From Chloroflexota bacterium (lineage in GTDB: Bacteria; Chloroflexota; Anaerolineae; Anaerolineales; UBA4823): a DNA stretch of 5,156 nucleotides. Positions 1 through 5,156 of this stretch are shown piece by piece (position 1 is the first letter of the stretch; each line of letters starts with the position of its first letter). The translations under genes were made by a program, and so were the position numbers. The stretch spans positions 1 through 5,156 of the forward strand of contig JAEWYL010000038.1 of NCBI GenBank assembly GCA_023395675.1, given 5' to 3'. The notes under the pieces are model-generated. The model did not search any database and was not told the DNA's origin. It saw only the letters and a program-made list of their open reading frames with translations.

Positions 1-777
1 CTGCACCGCGACCCCGCCAACGCCGGGGCGCTCTTCCAGGTGGCCTCACAGTTCAACCTGCTCGAGATGGCCTCCCCCCAGGCGACCCCCGAGCAGGGCG
101 TGGGGATCTACGAGCACGACCGCACCCAGGGCCCGGCCTGCGCCATCGCCTGCGGCGCGGGCACCATCTACCGCAACTATTTCGTCCCGGTGAACGGGCA
201 GAGCGGCCAGACGGCGCAGAACCAGATCGACTGTCTGGCGGACCTGGAGGATGCCCTCCGGGCCGCCCTCGGCGCCGAGCGGGGGCGCCTGTGGAAGATG
301 CAGAACGGCTATGCGCTGCCGGAAGAGGCCGGGCTAACCGCCATCGGGCAGCGCCTGAGGGCGGCCAGCCCGGCAGAGCTGGACGGGCTGCGCCAGCGGC
401 TGCGCATCGGGCTGCAGTGGGAGGCCCAGGTGACCCTGGAGGGCTGTACCCACCGGGTCTCCCAGGCCTACTGCTCGGCGCTTCCGGCGGCCTATGCGCC
501 GCTGCGGTTGGAGCTGTGGGAGGAATTTGCCTGCCTGGTGCTGGAGGCGGCTTACGAGGCGACCCTTTGGGCCGGGTGCATCAACGCCGCCCGCAGCGGC
601 AGCCGTACGGTCTACCTGACCCTGCTGGGCGGCGGGGCCTTTGGCAACAAAACGGAGTGGATTTTGGCCGCCCTCCGCCGGGCAGTGGAGCAGGCGCGGC
701 AGGCCGGACTGGAGGTGGCCATCGTCAGCTACGGGCGCCCGAACGAGGCCGTGCAGGAGCTGATAGCGGCTTTTTAA
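1..777 (+). CDS. Conserved uncharacterised protein, macro-domain-like C-terminus (5' partial)
   Basis: The reading frame is open from base 1 to a TAA at 775-777, giving 258 residues with the N-terminus outside the window. A GTG at 40 could serve as a start. However, the residues before it (LHRDPANAGALFQ) run straight into the conserved-looking VASQFNLLEM, so I treat the gene as truncated by the window. Blocks that look conserved are NAGALFQVASQFNLLEM (about residues 8-24), DRTQGPACAIACGAGTIYRNYF (40-61) and, near the end, LTLLGGGAFGN followed by a helix and VAIVSYG. The Gly-rich loop after a beta strand, then helix and final strand, resembles the last part of ADP-ribose-binding macro domains. 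That link is inference. I recognise the protein as a widespread hypothetical family of unknown function and assign no activity. No signal peptide or membrane segment is visible in the part present. It converges with gyrA, 70 bases apart. Confidence 0.85.
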   Translation: MHRDPANAGALFQVASQFNLLEMASPQATPEQGVGIYEHDRTQGPACAIACGAGTIYRNYFVPVNGQSGQTAQNQIDCLADLEDALRAALGAERGRLWKMQNGYALPEEAGLTAIGQRLRAASPAELDGLRQRLRIGLQWEAQVTLEGCTHRVSQAYCSALPAAYAPLRLELWEEFACLVLEAAYEATLWAGCINAARSGSRTVYLTLLGGGAFGNKTEWILAALRRAVEQARQAGLEVAIVSYGRPNEAVQELIAAF

Positions 778-789
778 GGGAAATCGGGC

Positions 790-836
790 AAATAAAACAG
801 CCTCCCCCAACCCGTTCTGAGTGGGGGGAGGCTGTT
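790..836 (-). terminator. Intrinsic terminator of gyrA, between convergent genes
   Basis: A perfect 13-bp stem (796-808 pairing with 824-836, arms AACAGCCTCCCCC and GGGGGAGGCTGTT) encloses a 15-base loop. Read on the minus strand, the stem runs into TTTTATTTGC, a good U-tract, 12 bases past the gyrA stop codon. Read on the plus strand, the stem is followed by GTGATCTCG, which lacks a U-run. It should therefore terminate gyrA well and the upstream plus-strand gene only weakly, if at all. Confidence 0.85.
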
Positions 837-847
837 GTGATCTCGGG

Positions 848-3800
848 CTACCCCGTTTTGCGGGACCGCTTCGCGGGGGGCTTCGCCTCCGGCTCCGGAG
901 GGCTTTTCGCCGCTCCTGTTTTGGCACCGCCTTTTTTCGCGGCGGGCTTTTTGCTGGCCAGGCCGGGCAGTTCGGCGGCCGCAAAGGACTCTTTCCTGGA
1001 CATGCCCGGGGTCTTGCTGCCCCTGGCGCCTCCGGCTGCGCCGCCCTGCGCCTTTCCGCCCTTCGCCGCGGCCGGTTTGGAGGCCGGGGCTTTCTTTTCG
1101 GCGGTTTTCTTCTGCGCGGCAGTCTTCGCCGTGCTGGATTTCGCCGTCCCGGCCTGCGCGGCGGGCTGTTTTTCGCTCGCGGCGCTCCCGGTTTTGGCCT
1201 TTGCAGAGGGCTTTGGTGCGGCAGTTTTCTTCTCCGCCGTGGTCTTCGCTGCGGCAGCCTTCGCGGCAGGCTTCTCCGCGCCCGCGGCGGGCTTCTTCCC
1301 CGCGGTGGTCTTCGCCGCGCTGGATTTCGCCGTCCCGGCCTGCGCGGCGGGCTGCTTTGCGCTCGCGGCGCGCCCGGTCTTAGCCTTCGCGGCGGGCTTT
1401 TCCGCGCTCGCGGCGGTTTTCTTCGCCGCGGTGGTCTTCGAGGCGGCGGCTTTCTTCTTTGCCGCGCCGGGGGCGGCCTGCAGCTCGCCCCCGGCGGCCG
1501 CTTCCAGCGTCAACTGCTCGGGCTGCGCCGCCGGGGCCTTCGCCGGGGCGGTTTTCTTCGCCGCCGCGGCTTTTGCCGTGCCGGACTCAGCCGCCGCCCG
1601 GGTTTTCCCAGCGGTCTTTTTGGCGGCGGGGGCGGCTTTCGCCGCCGGTTTGCGGCCGCGGCCGTTGCTCCCGGCGGCCGGGGTCTCGAGCGCCTGGGGC
1701 AGGCTCTTCTTCGCCCGGGAGGGCGCTTTCTTCTCCGGCCCGCCGCCGGACCCGCCGCCCGTCCCGCCGGGTTTGCCGCTGCCGCGGGTTTTGCCGGGAC
1801 CGCCGGAGGCGAGGCCGCCCGGCGAGAGCCGCAGCACTTCGCCTCCGGCCTTCACGTCCACCACCTTACCGCCGCGGGCCGCCCGGTTGGTGAGGGGGGC
1901 GGCGTCCAGGCGGATGACCCGCGCGCCCTGCTCCATGTGCACCACCGCCAGGGCCTCCTTCGGCCCCAGCAGGCTGCCGGCGACCCGGCCCTTGGGCAGC
2001 TTCCAGGCGGAGACGCCCTGCCCGTAGCGGCCCTGCTTCGGGAACTGCTCCACCGCCACGCGCTTGGCGGTCCCGTCGCTGGCGGCGAGGAAGACGGCGG
2101 AGTCTTTCTCCACCCCCCTGCCCGCCTGGGGCAGCAGCTCCACGCCCACCAGCTCGTCGCCCTGGGGCAGCTTGATGCCCATCACGCCGGCCGCCACCAG
2201 CCCCATCGGGCGCACCTCCTCCTCGGTGAAACGGATGGCCGCGCCGCGGGCGCTGACCAGCAGCAGGTCGGCGCTGCCGTCGGTCTCGTACGCCCAGCCC
2301 AGGCGGTCGCCTTCGTTCACCCTCACCAGGGTGAAGGCCCCGGCGGAGGGCCCGGGCAGCTCCTCCAGGGCGGATTTCTTCACCATCCCCTGGTGGGTGA
2401 CGGTGAGCAGGTAATGGTTCTCGGGCCGGGCGCTGCGCGGCGGGAGGGTGAACACCGCCGCCAGGTCGTCCATCTTCTTCAATACCGAGAGGCTGCCGAT
2501 GGGAGCGCCGCGCTGCGGGTCTTCGGCCTCCGGGAGGGAGGCCACCGCCAGGGCGGCCGTCTCGCCGCGGGCGGAGGCCAGATAGAGGGTGTCGCGCGTG
2601 CTGGCGCGCACCAGGAAGCGCAGGGCCTCGGCCCCCGGCTGGAGCGCCGCCCCGCCCTCCGCCAGCCGCGGCGGGCGGTCCTCCTGGCTGCGGGAGATCT
2701 TGCCGGCGGCAGTGACCGCCACCCACACGTTGGTGTCCGGGGTCAGGTCGCGGGCGGTGAGCAGGGAGCGTTTCTCCTCCCCGGCTTTCAGGCGGATGAT
2801 CTGGGTGCGGCGGCGGTCGCCGTAGGTCTCCTGGACGGTCTCGAGCTCGGAGGAGACCACGGAGCGCATCCTGGCCGGGGAGCGCAGCAGGGCCTCCAGC
2901 TCCTTGATCAGGGCCTGCACCTGCTTGTACTCCTCCTCGATCTTCTTGCGCTCGAGGGCCGCCAGGCGGCGGAGCTGCATGTCCAGGATGGCCCCTGCCT
3001 GGATCTCGCTGAGCTTGTAACGCTTCATCAGGCGGGCGCGGGCCGTCTCCACGTCGGGGGCCTTGCGGATCAGGTCAATGATCTCGTCCAGGTTCTTTAA
3101 GGCTACACGCAGGCCCTCCAGGATATGGGCGCGCGCCTGCGCCTGCGCCAGGTCGTGCTGGCTGCGCCGCTTCACGATCTCCAGGCGGTGGTCCAGGTAC
3201 ACCCGCAGGGCCTGTTTCAGGCTCAGCAGGCGCGGCTCCCCGTCCACCAGCGCCAGCAGGATCATGCTGAAGGTGCCCTGCATGGGGGTGTGCCGGTACA
3301 GGCCGCGCAGGGTGGCCTCAGGATCGGCGTTCTTGCTCAGCTCGATGACGATGCGCATCCCCTGCCGGTCAGACTCGTCGCGCAGGTCCGAGATGCCGTC
3401 CAGCTTCTCCTCGCGCACCAGCTCGGCGATGCGCTCGATGAGGGTGGCCTTGTTGGTCATGTAAGGCAGCTCGGTGACGATGATGCGGCTGCGGCCGCGC
3501 TCCATCTCCTCCAGGTGGGCGCGAGCCTGCACCGTCACCCGCCCGCGGCCCGAGCCGTAGGCCCCGCTCAGGCCCTCGGCGGCGGTGGCCTCTTCGATGA
3601 TGACCCCGCCGGTGGGGAAGTCGGGCCCCTGGATGAACTGCATCAGGTCGTCCAGCGAGAGGTCGTCCAGGCGGTTCCAGTTCTCCAGCATGTACTTGAG
3701 GGCGTTCACCACCTCCCCCAGGTTGTGTGGGGGGATGCTGGTGGCCATACCGACGGCGATGCCGGTAGCGCCGTTCACCAGCAGGTTGGGCACGGCGGCA

Positions 3801-4273
3801 GGCAGAACAGTGGGCTCCTCCAGGGTATCGTCAAAGTTGGAGGCGAAATCCACCGTGTTTTTCTGAATATCGGACAGCATGTGCTGCGAGAGCTGGGCCA
3901 GGCGGGCCTCGGTGTAGCGCATGGCGGCCGGGGGGTCGCCGTCCACGCTGCCGAAGTTGCCCTGCCCGTCCACCAGCAGGTAGCGCATGGAGAAATCCTG
4001 GGCCATGCGCGCCATGGCGTCGTACACCGCCATGTCGCCGTGGGGGTGGTACTTACCCAGCACTTCACCGACAATACGAGCGGACTTCTTGTAAGACGAG
4101 CCGGCGCGCAGGCCCATGTCGTGCATGGCATACAGGATGCGCCGGTGCACCGGCTTCAGGCCGTCGCGGGCGTCGGGCAGGGCCCGGGCCACGATCACGC
4201 TCATGGCGTAATCCAGATAGGCCTGCTGCATCTCCTCATCAATATCAATCCGCTTTACCATTCCTACTTCCAT
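848..4273 (-). CDS. gyrA: DNA gyrase subunit A with long histone H1-like basic tail
   Basis: The 1141-residue product is the DNA-breaking subunit of a type IIA topoisomerase. With GyrB it passes one duplex through another using ATP. Conserved core features are visible. The winged-helix region holds [10 protein letters not shown] (76-85) and [10 protein letters not shown] with catalytic Tyr120 and Arg119. The tower segment [14 protein letters not shown] (171-184) carries the DNA-intercalating Ile172. The C-gate helices include [17 protein letters not shown] (421-437). Residues about 513-815 divide into six repeats, as in the GyrA beta-pinwheel. Residues 816-1141 are a Gly-rich linker and then a Lys/Ala/Pro tail. 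Usual GyrA length is about 800-900, so the excess is the tail. The frame is unbroken. The ATG at 4273 is preceded by GGAG at 6 bases; an ATG four codons later is a weaker alternative. A full six-blade domain favours GyrA over ParC, although the canonical GyrA box is not seen. No gyrB lies beside it. Confidence 0.95.
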   Translation of the reverse strand: MEVGMVKRIDIDEEMQQAYLDYAMSVIVARALPDARDGLKPVHRRILYAMHDMGLRAGSSYKKSARIVGEVLGKYHPHGDMAVYDAMARMAQDFSMRYLLVDGQGNFGSVDGDPPAAMRYTEARLAQLSQHMLSDIQKNTVDFASNFDDTLEEPTVLPAAVPNLLVNGATGIAVGMATSIPPHNLGEVVNALKYMLENWNRLDDLSLDDLMQFIQGPDFPTGGVIIEEATAAEGLSGAYGSGRGRVTVQARAHLEEMERGRSRIIVTELPYMTNKATLIERIAELVREEKLDGISDLRDESDRQGMRIVIELSKNADPEATLRGLYRHTPMQGTFSMILLALVDGEPRLLSLKQALRVYLDHRLEIVKRRSQHDLAQAQARAHILEGLRVALKNLDEIIDLIRKAPDVETARARLMKRYKLSEIQAGAILDMQLRRLAALERKKIEEEYKQVQALIKELEALLRSPARMRSVVSSELETVQETYGDRRRTQIIRLKAGEEKRSLLTARDLTPDTNVWVAVTAAGKISRSQEDRPPRLAEGGAALQPGAEALRFLVRASTRDTLYLASARGETAALAVASLPEAEDPQRGAPIGSLSVLKKMDDLAAVFTLPPRSARPENHYLLTVTHQGMVKKSALEELPGPSAGAFTLVRVNEGDRLGWAYETDGSADLLLVSARGAAIRFTEEEVRPMGLVAAGVMGIKLPQGDELVGVELLPQAGRGVEKDSAVFLAASDGTAKRVAVEQFPKQGRYGQGVSAWKLPKGRVAGSLLGPKEALAVVHMEQGARVIRLDAAPLTNRAARGGKVVDVKAGGEVLRLSPGGLASGGPGKTRGSGKPGGTGGGSGGGPEKKAPSRAKKSLPQALETPAAGSNGRGRKPAAKAAPAAKKTAGKTRAAAESGTAKAAAAKKTAPAKAPAAQPEQLTLEAAAGGELQAAPGAAKKKAAASKTTAAKKTAASAEKPAAKAKTGRAASAKQPAAQAGTAKSSAAKTTAGKKPAAGAEKPAAKAAAAKTTAEKKTAAPKPSAKAKTGSAASEKQPAAQAGTAKSSTAKTAAQKKTAEKKAPASKPAAAKGGKAQGGAAGGARGSKTPGMSRKESFAAAELPGLASKKPAAKKGGAKTGAAKSPPEPEAKPPAKRSRKTG
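1058..1441 (-). repeat. Two degenerate tandem copies of a ~62-codon unit in the gyrA tail
   Basis: Residues 945-1008 and 1009-1072 of GyrA are diverged copies of one unit (DNA 1250-1441 and 1058-1249). Shared landmarks include [19 protein letters not shown] and KTTA..KK. At DNA level, 36 bases at 1133-1168 and 1319-1354 are identical, exactly 186 bases (62 codons) apart. A shorter sub-repeat of about 20 residues beginning [SA]KTTA recurs at residues 945, 987 and 1009, with a weaker copy near 1049. The multiple-of-three spacing keeps the frame. It points to growth of the tail by internal duplication. Confidence 0.85.
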
Positions 4274-4279
4274 GGTAGT

Positions 4280-4283
4280 CTCC
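4280..4283 (-). promoter_or_regulatory. Ribosome binding site of gyrA
   Basis: On the minus strand GGAG lies 6 bases before the ATG at 4273. This supports that start over the in-frame ATG at 4261, which has AGGA directly abutting it and only a GGAAG about 5 bases away. Confidence 0.65.
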
Positions 4284-4321
4284 AGGTTCCAGTCAGGGTG
4301 TGTTTTGTCTTCCGGGGTAAA

Positions 4322-4350
4322 CGGGAGCGGTCCTGAATTCCGGTCTCCCG
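4322..4350 (-). other. Imperfect inverted repeat in the gyrA leader
   Basis: CGGGAGCGG (4322-4330) can pair with CCG at 4340-4342 and CTCCCG at 4345-4350, giving 9 pairs with a 2-base bulge around a 9-base loop that includes GAATTC. It lies about 50 bases before the gyrA start. There is no U-run after it on either strand, so it is not an intrinsic terminator. It could be a leader structure or an operator dyad, or it may be chance in GC-rich DNA. Confidence 0.4.
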
Positions 4351-4430
4351 CGCCGCCCGGAAGCGCGAGTCTGTTTTTATGGCAGTGTAATTCTGATCAA
4401 GCAGCTACCGGCGCGCCATACGCGCAAAAA

Positions 4431-4459
4431 ACTAGAATATTTGTACCATATATTGCCAA
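4431..4459 (-). promoter_or_regulatory. Candidate gyrA promoter
   Basis: On the minus strand TTGGCA (4459-4454) is followed, after 17 bases, by TCTAGT (4436-4431). This matches the sigma-70-type -35 in 5 of 6 positions and the -10 in 4 of 6. It sits in the most AT-rich part of the gap and would give a leader of about 150 bases. The -10 match is weak, so this is tentative. Confidence 0.25.
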
Positions 4460-4503
4460 AAGGGACAACGGAATTTGTGGAAGGAGTTTTTGGGGGGAAA
4501 ACA

Positions 4504-4524
4504 CCCCTCCCCCGGCCCCTCCCC
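4504..4524 (-). other. G-quadruplex motif (four G-runs of 4-5)
   Basis: The plus strand has C-runs at 4504-4507, 4509-4513, 4516-4519 and 4521-4524, separated by T, GG and T. The minus strand is therefore four runs of 4-5 G with loops of 1, 2 and 1 bases, an unusually compact quadruplex-forming pattern. It lies about 100 bases upstream of the acetyltransferase start, on that gene's template strand. Relative to gyrA it is on the coding strand, 230 bases upstream of the start and beyond the candidate promoter. Confidence 0.7.
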
Positions 4525-4525
4525 A

Positions 4526-4571
4526 CGGCGCTTTGCGCTTACGGGAAGCCCGTAAGCGCAAACATGCGCCG
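4526..4571. repeat. Long palindromic element, REP-like, function unknown
   Basis: TTTGCGCTTACGGG (4532-4545) and CCCGTAAGCGCAAA (4549-4562) form a perfect 14-bp stem with a 3-base loop. After a 3-base bulge (4563-4565), CGGCGC (4526-4531) pairs with GCGCCG (4566-4571). Further out, CTCCCC (4519-4524) can pair with GGGGAG (4579-4584). Neither strand has a U-run after the stem. It also sits between divergent genes, so it has no upstream transcript to end. Its nested palindrome with flanking C-rich/G-rich arms resembles dispersed intergenic palindromic repeats; that class is inferred, since only one copy is visible. Confidence 0.7.
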
Positions 4572-4594
4572 CTGGAGAGGGGAGCGGCGGTTCG

Positions 4595-4603
4595 TGATAG
4601 AAT
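4595..4603 (+). promoter_or_regulatory. Candidate extended -10 promoter for the acetyltransferase gene
   Basis: TGATAGAAT matches the extended -10 pattern TGnTATAAT with one mismatch. No -35 hexamer is seen at the proper distance, which extended -10 promoters can tolerate. Transcription would begin near 4610, giving a very short leader that just includes the Shine-Dalgarno site. The palindrome would then lie immediately upstream of the promoter. Confidence 0.3.
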
Positions 4604-4611
4604 CGCAAGCC

Positions 4612-4618
4612 GGAGGAG
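4612..4618 (+). promoter_or_regulatory. Ribosome binding site of the acetyltransferase gene
   Basis: GGAGGAG ends 7 bases before the ATG at 4626, a near-ideal Shine-Dalgarno site. It fixes that start in preference to the in-frame ATG at 4641. The out-of-frame ATG at 4619 directly abuts the site and opens no matching protein. Confidence 0.8.
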
Positions 4619-4625
4619 ATGGACG

Positions 4626-5156
4626 ATGGAACTGACCCCTATGACTCTGACCGGACGCGTGGCGCGGCTGGCGCCGCTTGCGCCGGAGCACGCGCATGAC
4701 CTGTTCTGCGCCTCGCGAGACGAGAATATCTGGCGCCTGCTGGTCTACGGCAGCATGGAGCACGAGGCGGATATGCACGCCCTGGTGCAGGAGCTGCTGC
4801 GCCGCCAGGAGCGCGGCACCGACCTGCCCTTCACGGTGGTGCACCGGGAGAGCGGGGGCATCATCGGCTGCACGCGCTACATGAACTACACGCCCGAGGA
4901 CCGGGGGGTGGAGATCGGCGGCACCTGGTACACCCCGGCCTTCCAGCGCACGGCGGTGAATACGGAGTGCAAGTACCTGCTGCTGAGGACTGCCTTCGAG
5001 CGCCTGGGCTGCCTGCGCGTGCAGTTCAAGACCGACCTGCGCAACGAGCGCTCGCAGCGCGCCATCGAGCGCCTGGGGGCGGTCAAAGAAGGGGTGCTGC
5101 GCAACCATATGATCCTGCCGGACGGCACGGTGCGCCACTCGGTGTTTTACTCGGTC
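4626..5156 (+). CDS. GNAT-family N-acetyltransferase, RimJ/RimL type (3' partial)
   Basis: The 177 residues present run unbroken to the window edge. Family members are usually about 190-200 residues, so only a short C-terminal piece is missing. The fold order is visible. An N-terminal strand (RVARLAPL, 11-18) leads to helices around LFCASRDENIW (26-36), then beta strands FTVVHRESGGIIGCTRYM (69-86) and EIGGTWYTPAFQ (96-107). Next is the acetyl-CoA-binding loop region QRTAVNTECKYLLLRTAFERLG (107-128), followed by RVQFKTDLRNERSQRAIERLGA (131-152) and EGVLRNHMILPDGTVR (155-170). The VNTE, D.RN.RS..AIE.LGA and LR.H signatures fit COG1670-type enzymes. These move acetyl from acetyl-CoA to an amine, for example ribosomal protein N-termini in RimJ/RimL. 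The real substrate here cannot be told. The protein is cytosolic, with no signal or membrane segment. It is divergent from gyrA. Confidence 0.93.
   Translation, partial: MELTPMTLTGRVARLAPLAPEHAHDLFCASRDENIWRLLVYGSMEHEADMHALVQELLRRQERGTDLPFTVVHRESGGIIGCTRYMNYTPEDRGVEIGGTWYTPAFQRTAVNTECKYLLLRTAFERLGCLRVQFKTDLRNERSQRAIERLGAVKEGVLRNHMILPDGTVRHSVFYSV

Larger units (their letters stand above)
4274..4625. other. Divergent intergenic region between gyrA and the acetyltransferase gene
   Basis: These 352 bases contain no convincing gene. From the gyrA side they hold a Shine-Dalgarno site, an imperfect dyad at 4322-4350 and a short GC hairpin (GCGCG/CGCGC, 4411-4425). Next come an AT-rich patch (about 4426-4475) likely to carry promoter elements, a G-quadruplex motif (4504-4524), a perfect palindrome (4532-4562) and the acetyltransferase Shine-Dalgarno site. 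Both flanking genes must start transcription here if neither is driven by a promoter outside this gap. Confidence 0.8.

Noticed and set aside
40..42. GTG at 40 as the true start of the first gene
   Set aside because: The frame is open to base 1, the upstream residues look conserved with the following block, and no Shine-Dalgarno site precedes it.
1058..1441. Repeats as a CRISPR array or mobile element
   Set aside because: The copies are in-frame, lie within a coding sequence, adjoin with no spacers, and have no terminal inverted repeats or nearby cas or transposase genes.
1510..1524. QLTLE in the tail as a sliding-clamp binding motif
   Set aside because: It resembles QL(S/D)LF but lacks the terminal Phe/Leu that fills the clamp pocket, so the match is too weak to claim.
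851..1828. The gyrA tail as a frameshift artefact
   Set aside because: The in-frame Lys/Ala/Pro composition, the multiple-of-three repeat spacing and a terminator right after the stop codon all fit a genuine coding extension.
291..2027. 578-residue plus-strand open frame spanning the first gene, the terminator and the gyrA tail
   Set aside because: It crosses two real genes in other frames and a terminator. Its second half is Ala/Phe/Pro-rich because it is the complement of the Lys/Ala-rich tail.
821..3100. 759-residue plus-strand open frame opposite gyrA
   Set aside because: It is antisense to gyrA, whose protein is clearly real. The translation is low-complexity Gly/Arg/Leu/His text with no domain. 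Long antisense open frames are expected in GC-rich codon usage.
3125..4336. 403-residue plus-strand open frame opposite the gyrA catalytic core
   Set aside because: It mirrors the conserved gyrase core and has no recognisable motif of its own, so it is a shadow frame.
4532..4562. Palindrome as a transcription terminator
   Set aside because: There is no U-run on either side, and it lies between divergent genes, so no upstream transcript arrives at it from a gene in this window.
4441..4635. 64-residue open frame in the intergenic gap
   Set aside because: It starts at TTG without a Shine-Dalgarno site. It reads through the G-quadruplex and palindrome (giving PLPRPLP-type text) and overlaps the start of the acetyltransferase gene.

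Overview
The window is a very GC-rich piece of bacterial chromosome. It holds three protein genes, two of them cut by the window edges. A large type IIA topoisomerase A subunit (GyrA) on the minus strand fills two thirds of it. The GyrA core, the macro-like protein and the RimJ/RimL-type acetyltransferase resemble those of Chloroflexota (Anaerolineae-like). That placement rests on sequence recognition by eye and is only moderately secure.

Layout. Positions 1-777 (+) are the 3' part of a conserved, uncharacterised protein with a macro-domain-like C-terminal end. A 70-base gap follows and carries a strong hairpin terminator whose T-rich tail serves the minus strand. gyrA (848-4273, minus) converges on it. 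The protein has a complete breakage-reunion core and a six-blade C-terminal domain. After these comes a Lys/Ala/Pro-rich, histone H1-like tail of about 325 residues, which usual GyrA proteins do not have. The 352-base gap 4274-4625 separates gyrA from a divergent gene. It contains the gyrA leader, an AT-rich patch that may hold promoters, a four-run G-quadruplex motif and a perfect 14-bp palindrome. From 4626 to the end (+) lies the start of a GNAT N-acetyltransferase, cut at the right edge.

The three genes do not form one operon: they are arranged convergently, then divergently, and no shared pathway is evident. The most unusual element is the GyrA protein. It has a basic tail where the well-studied E. 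coli enzyme has an acidic one, no recognisable canonical GyrA box in blade 1, and Met at the quinolone-contact position. I found no mobile element, CRISPR array, tRNA or rRNA.
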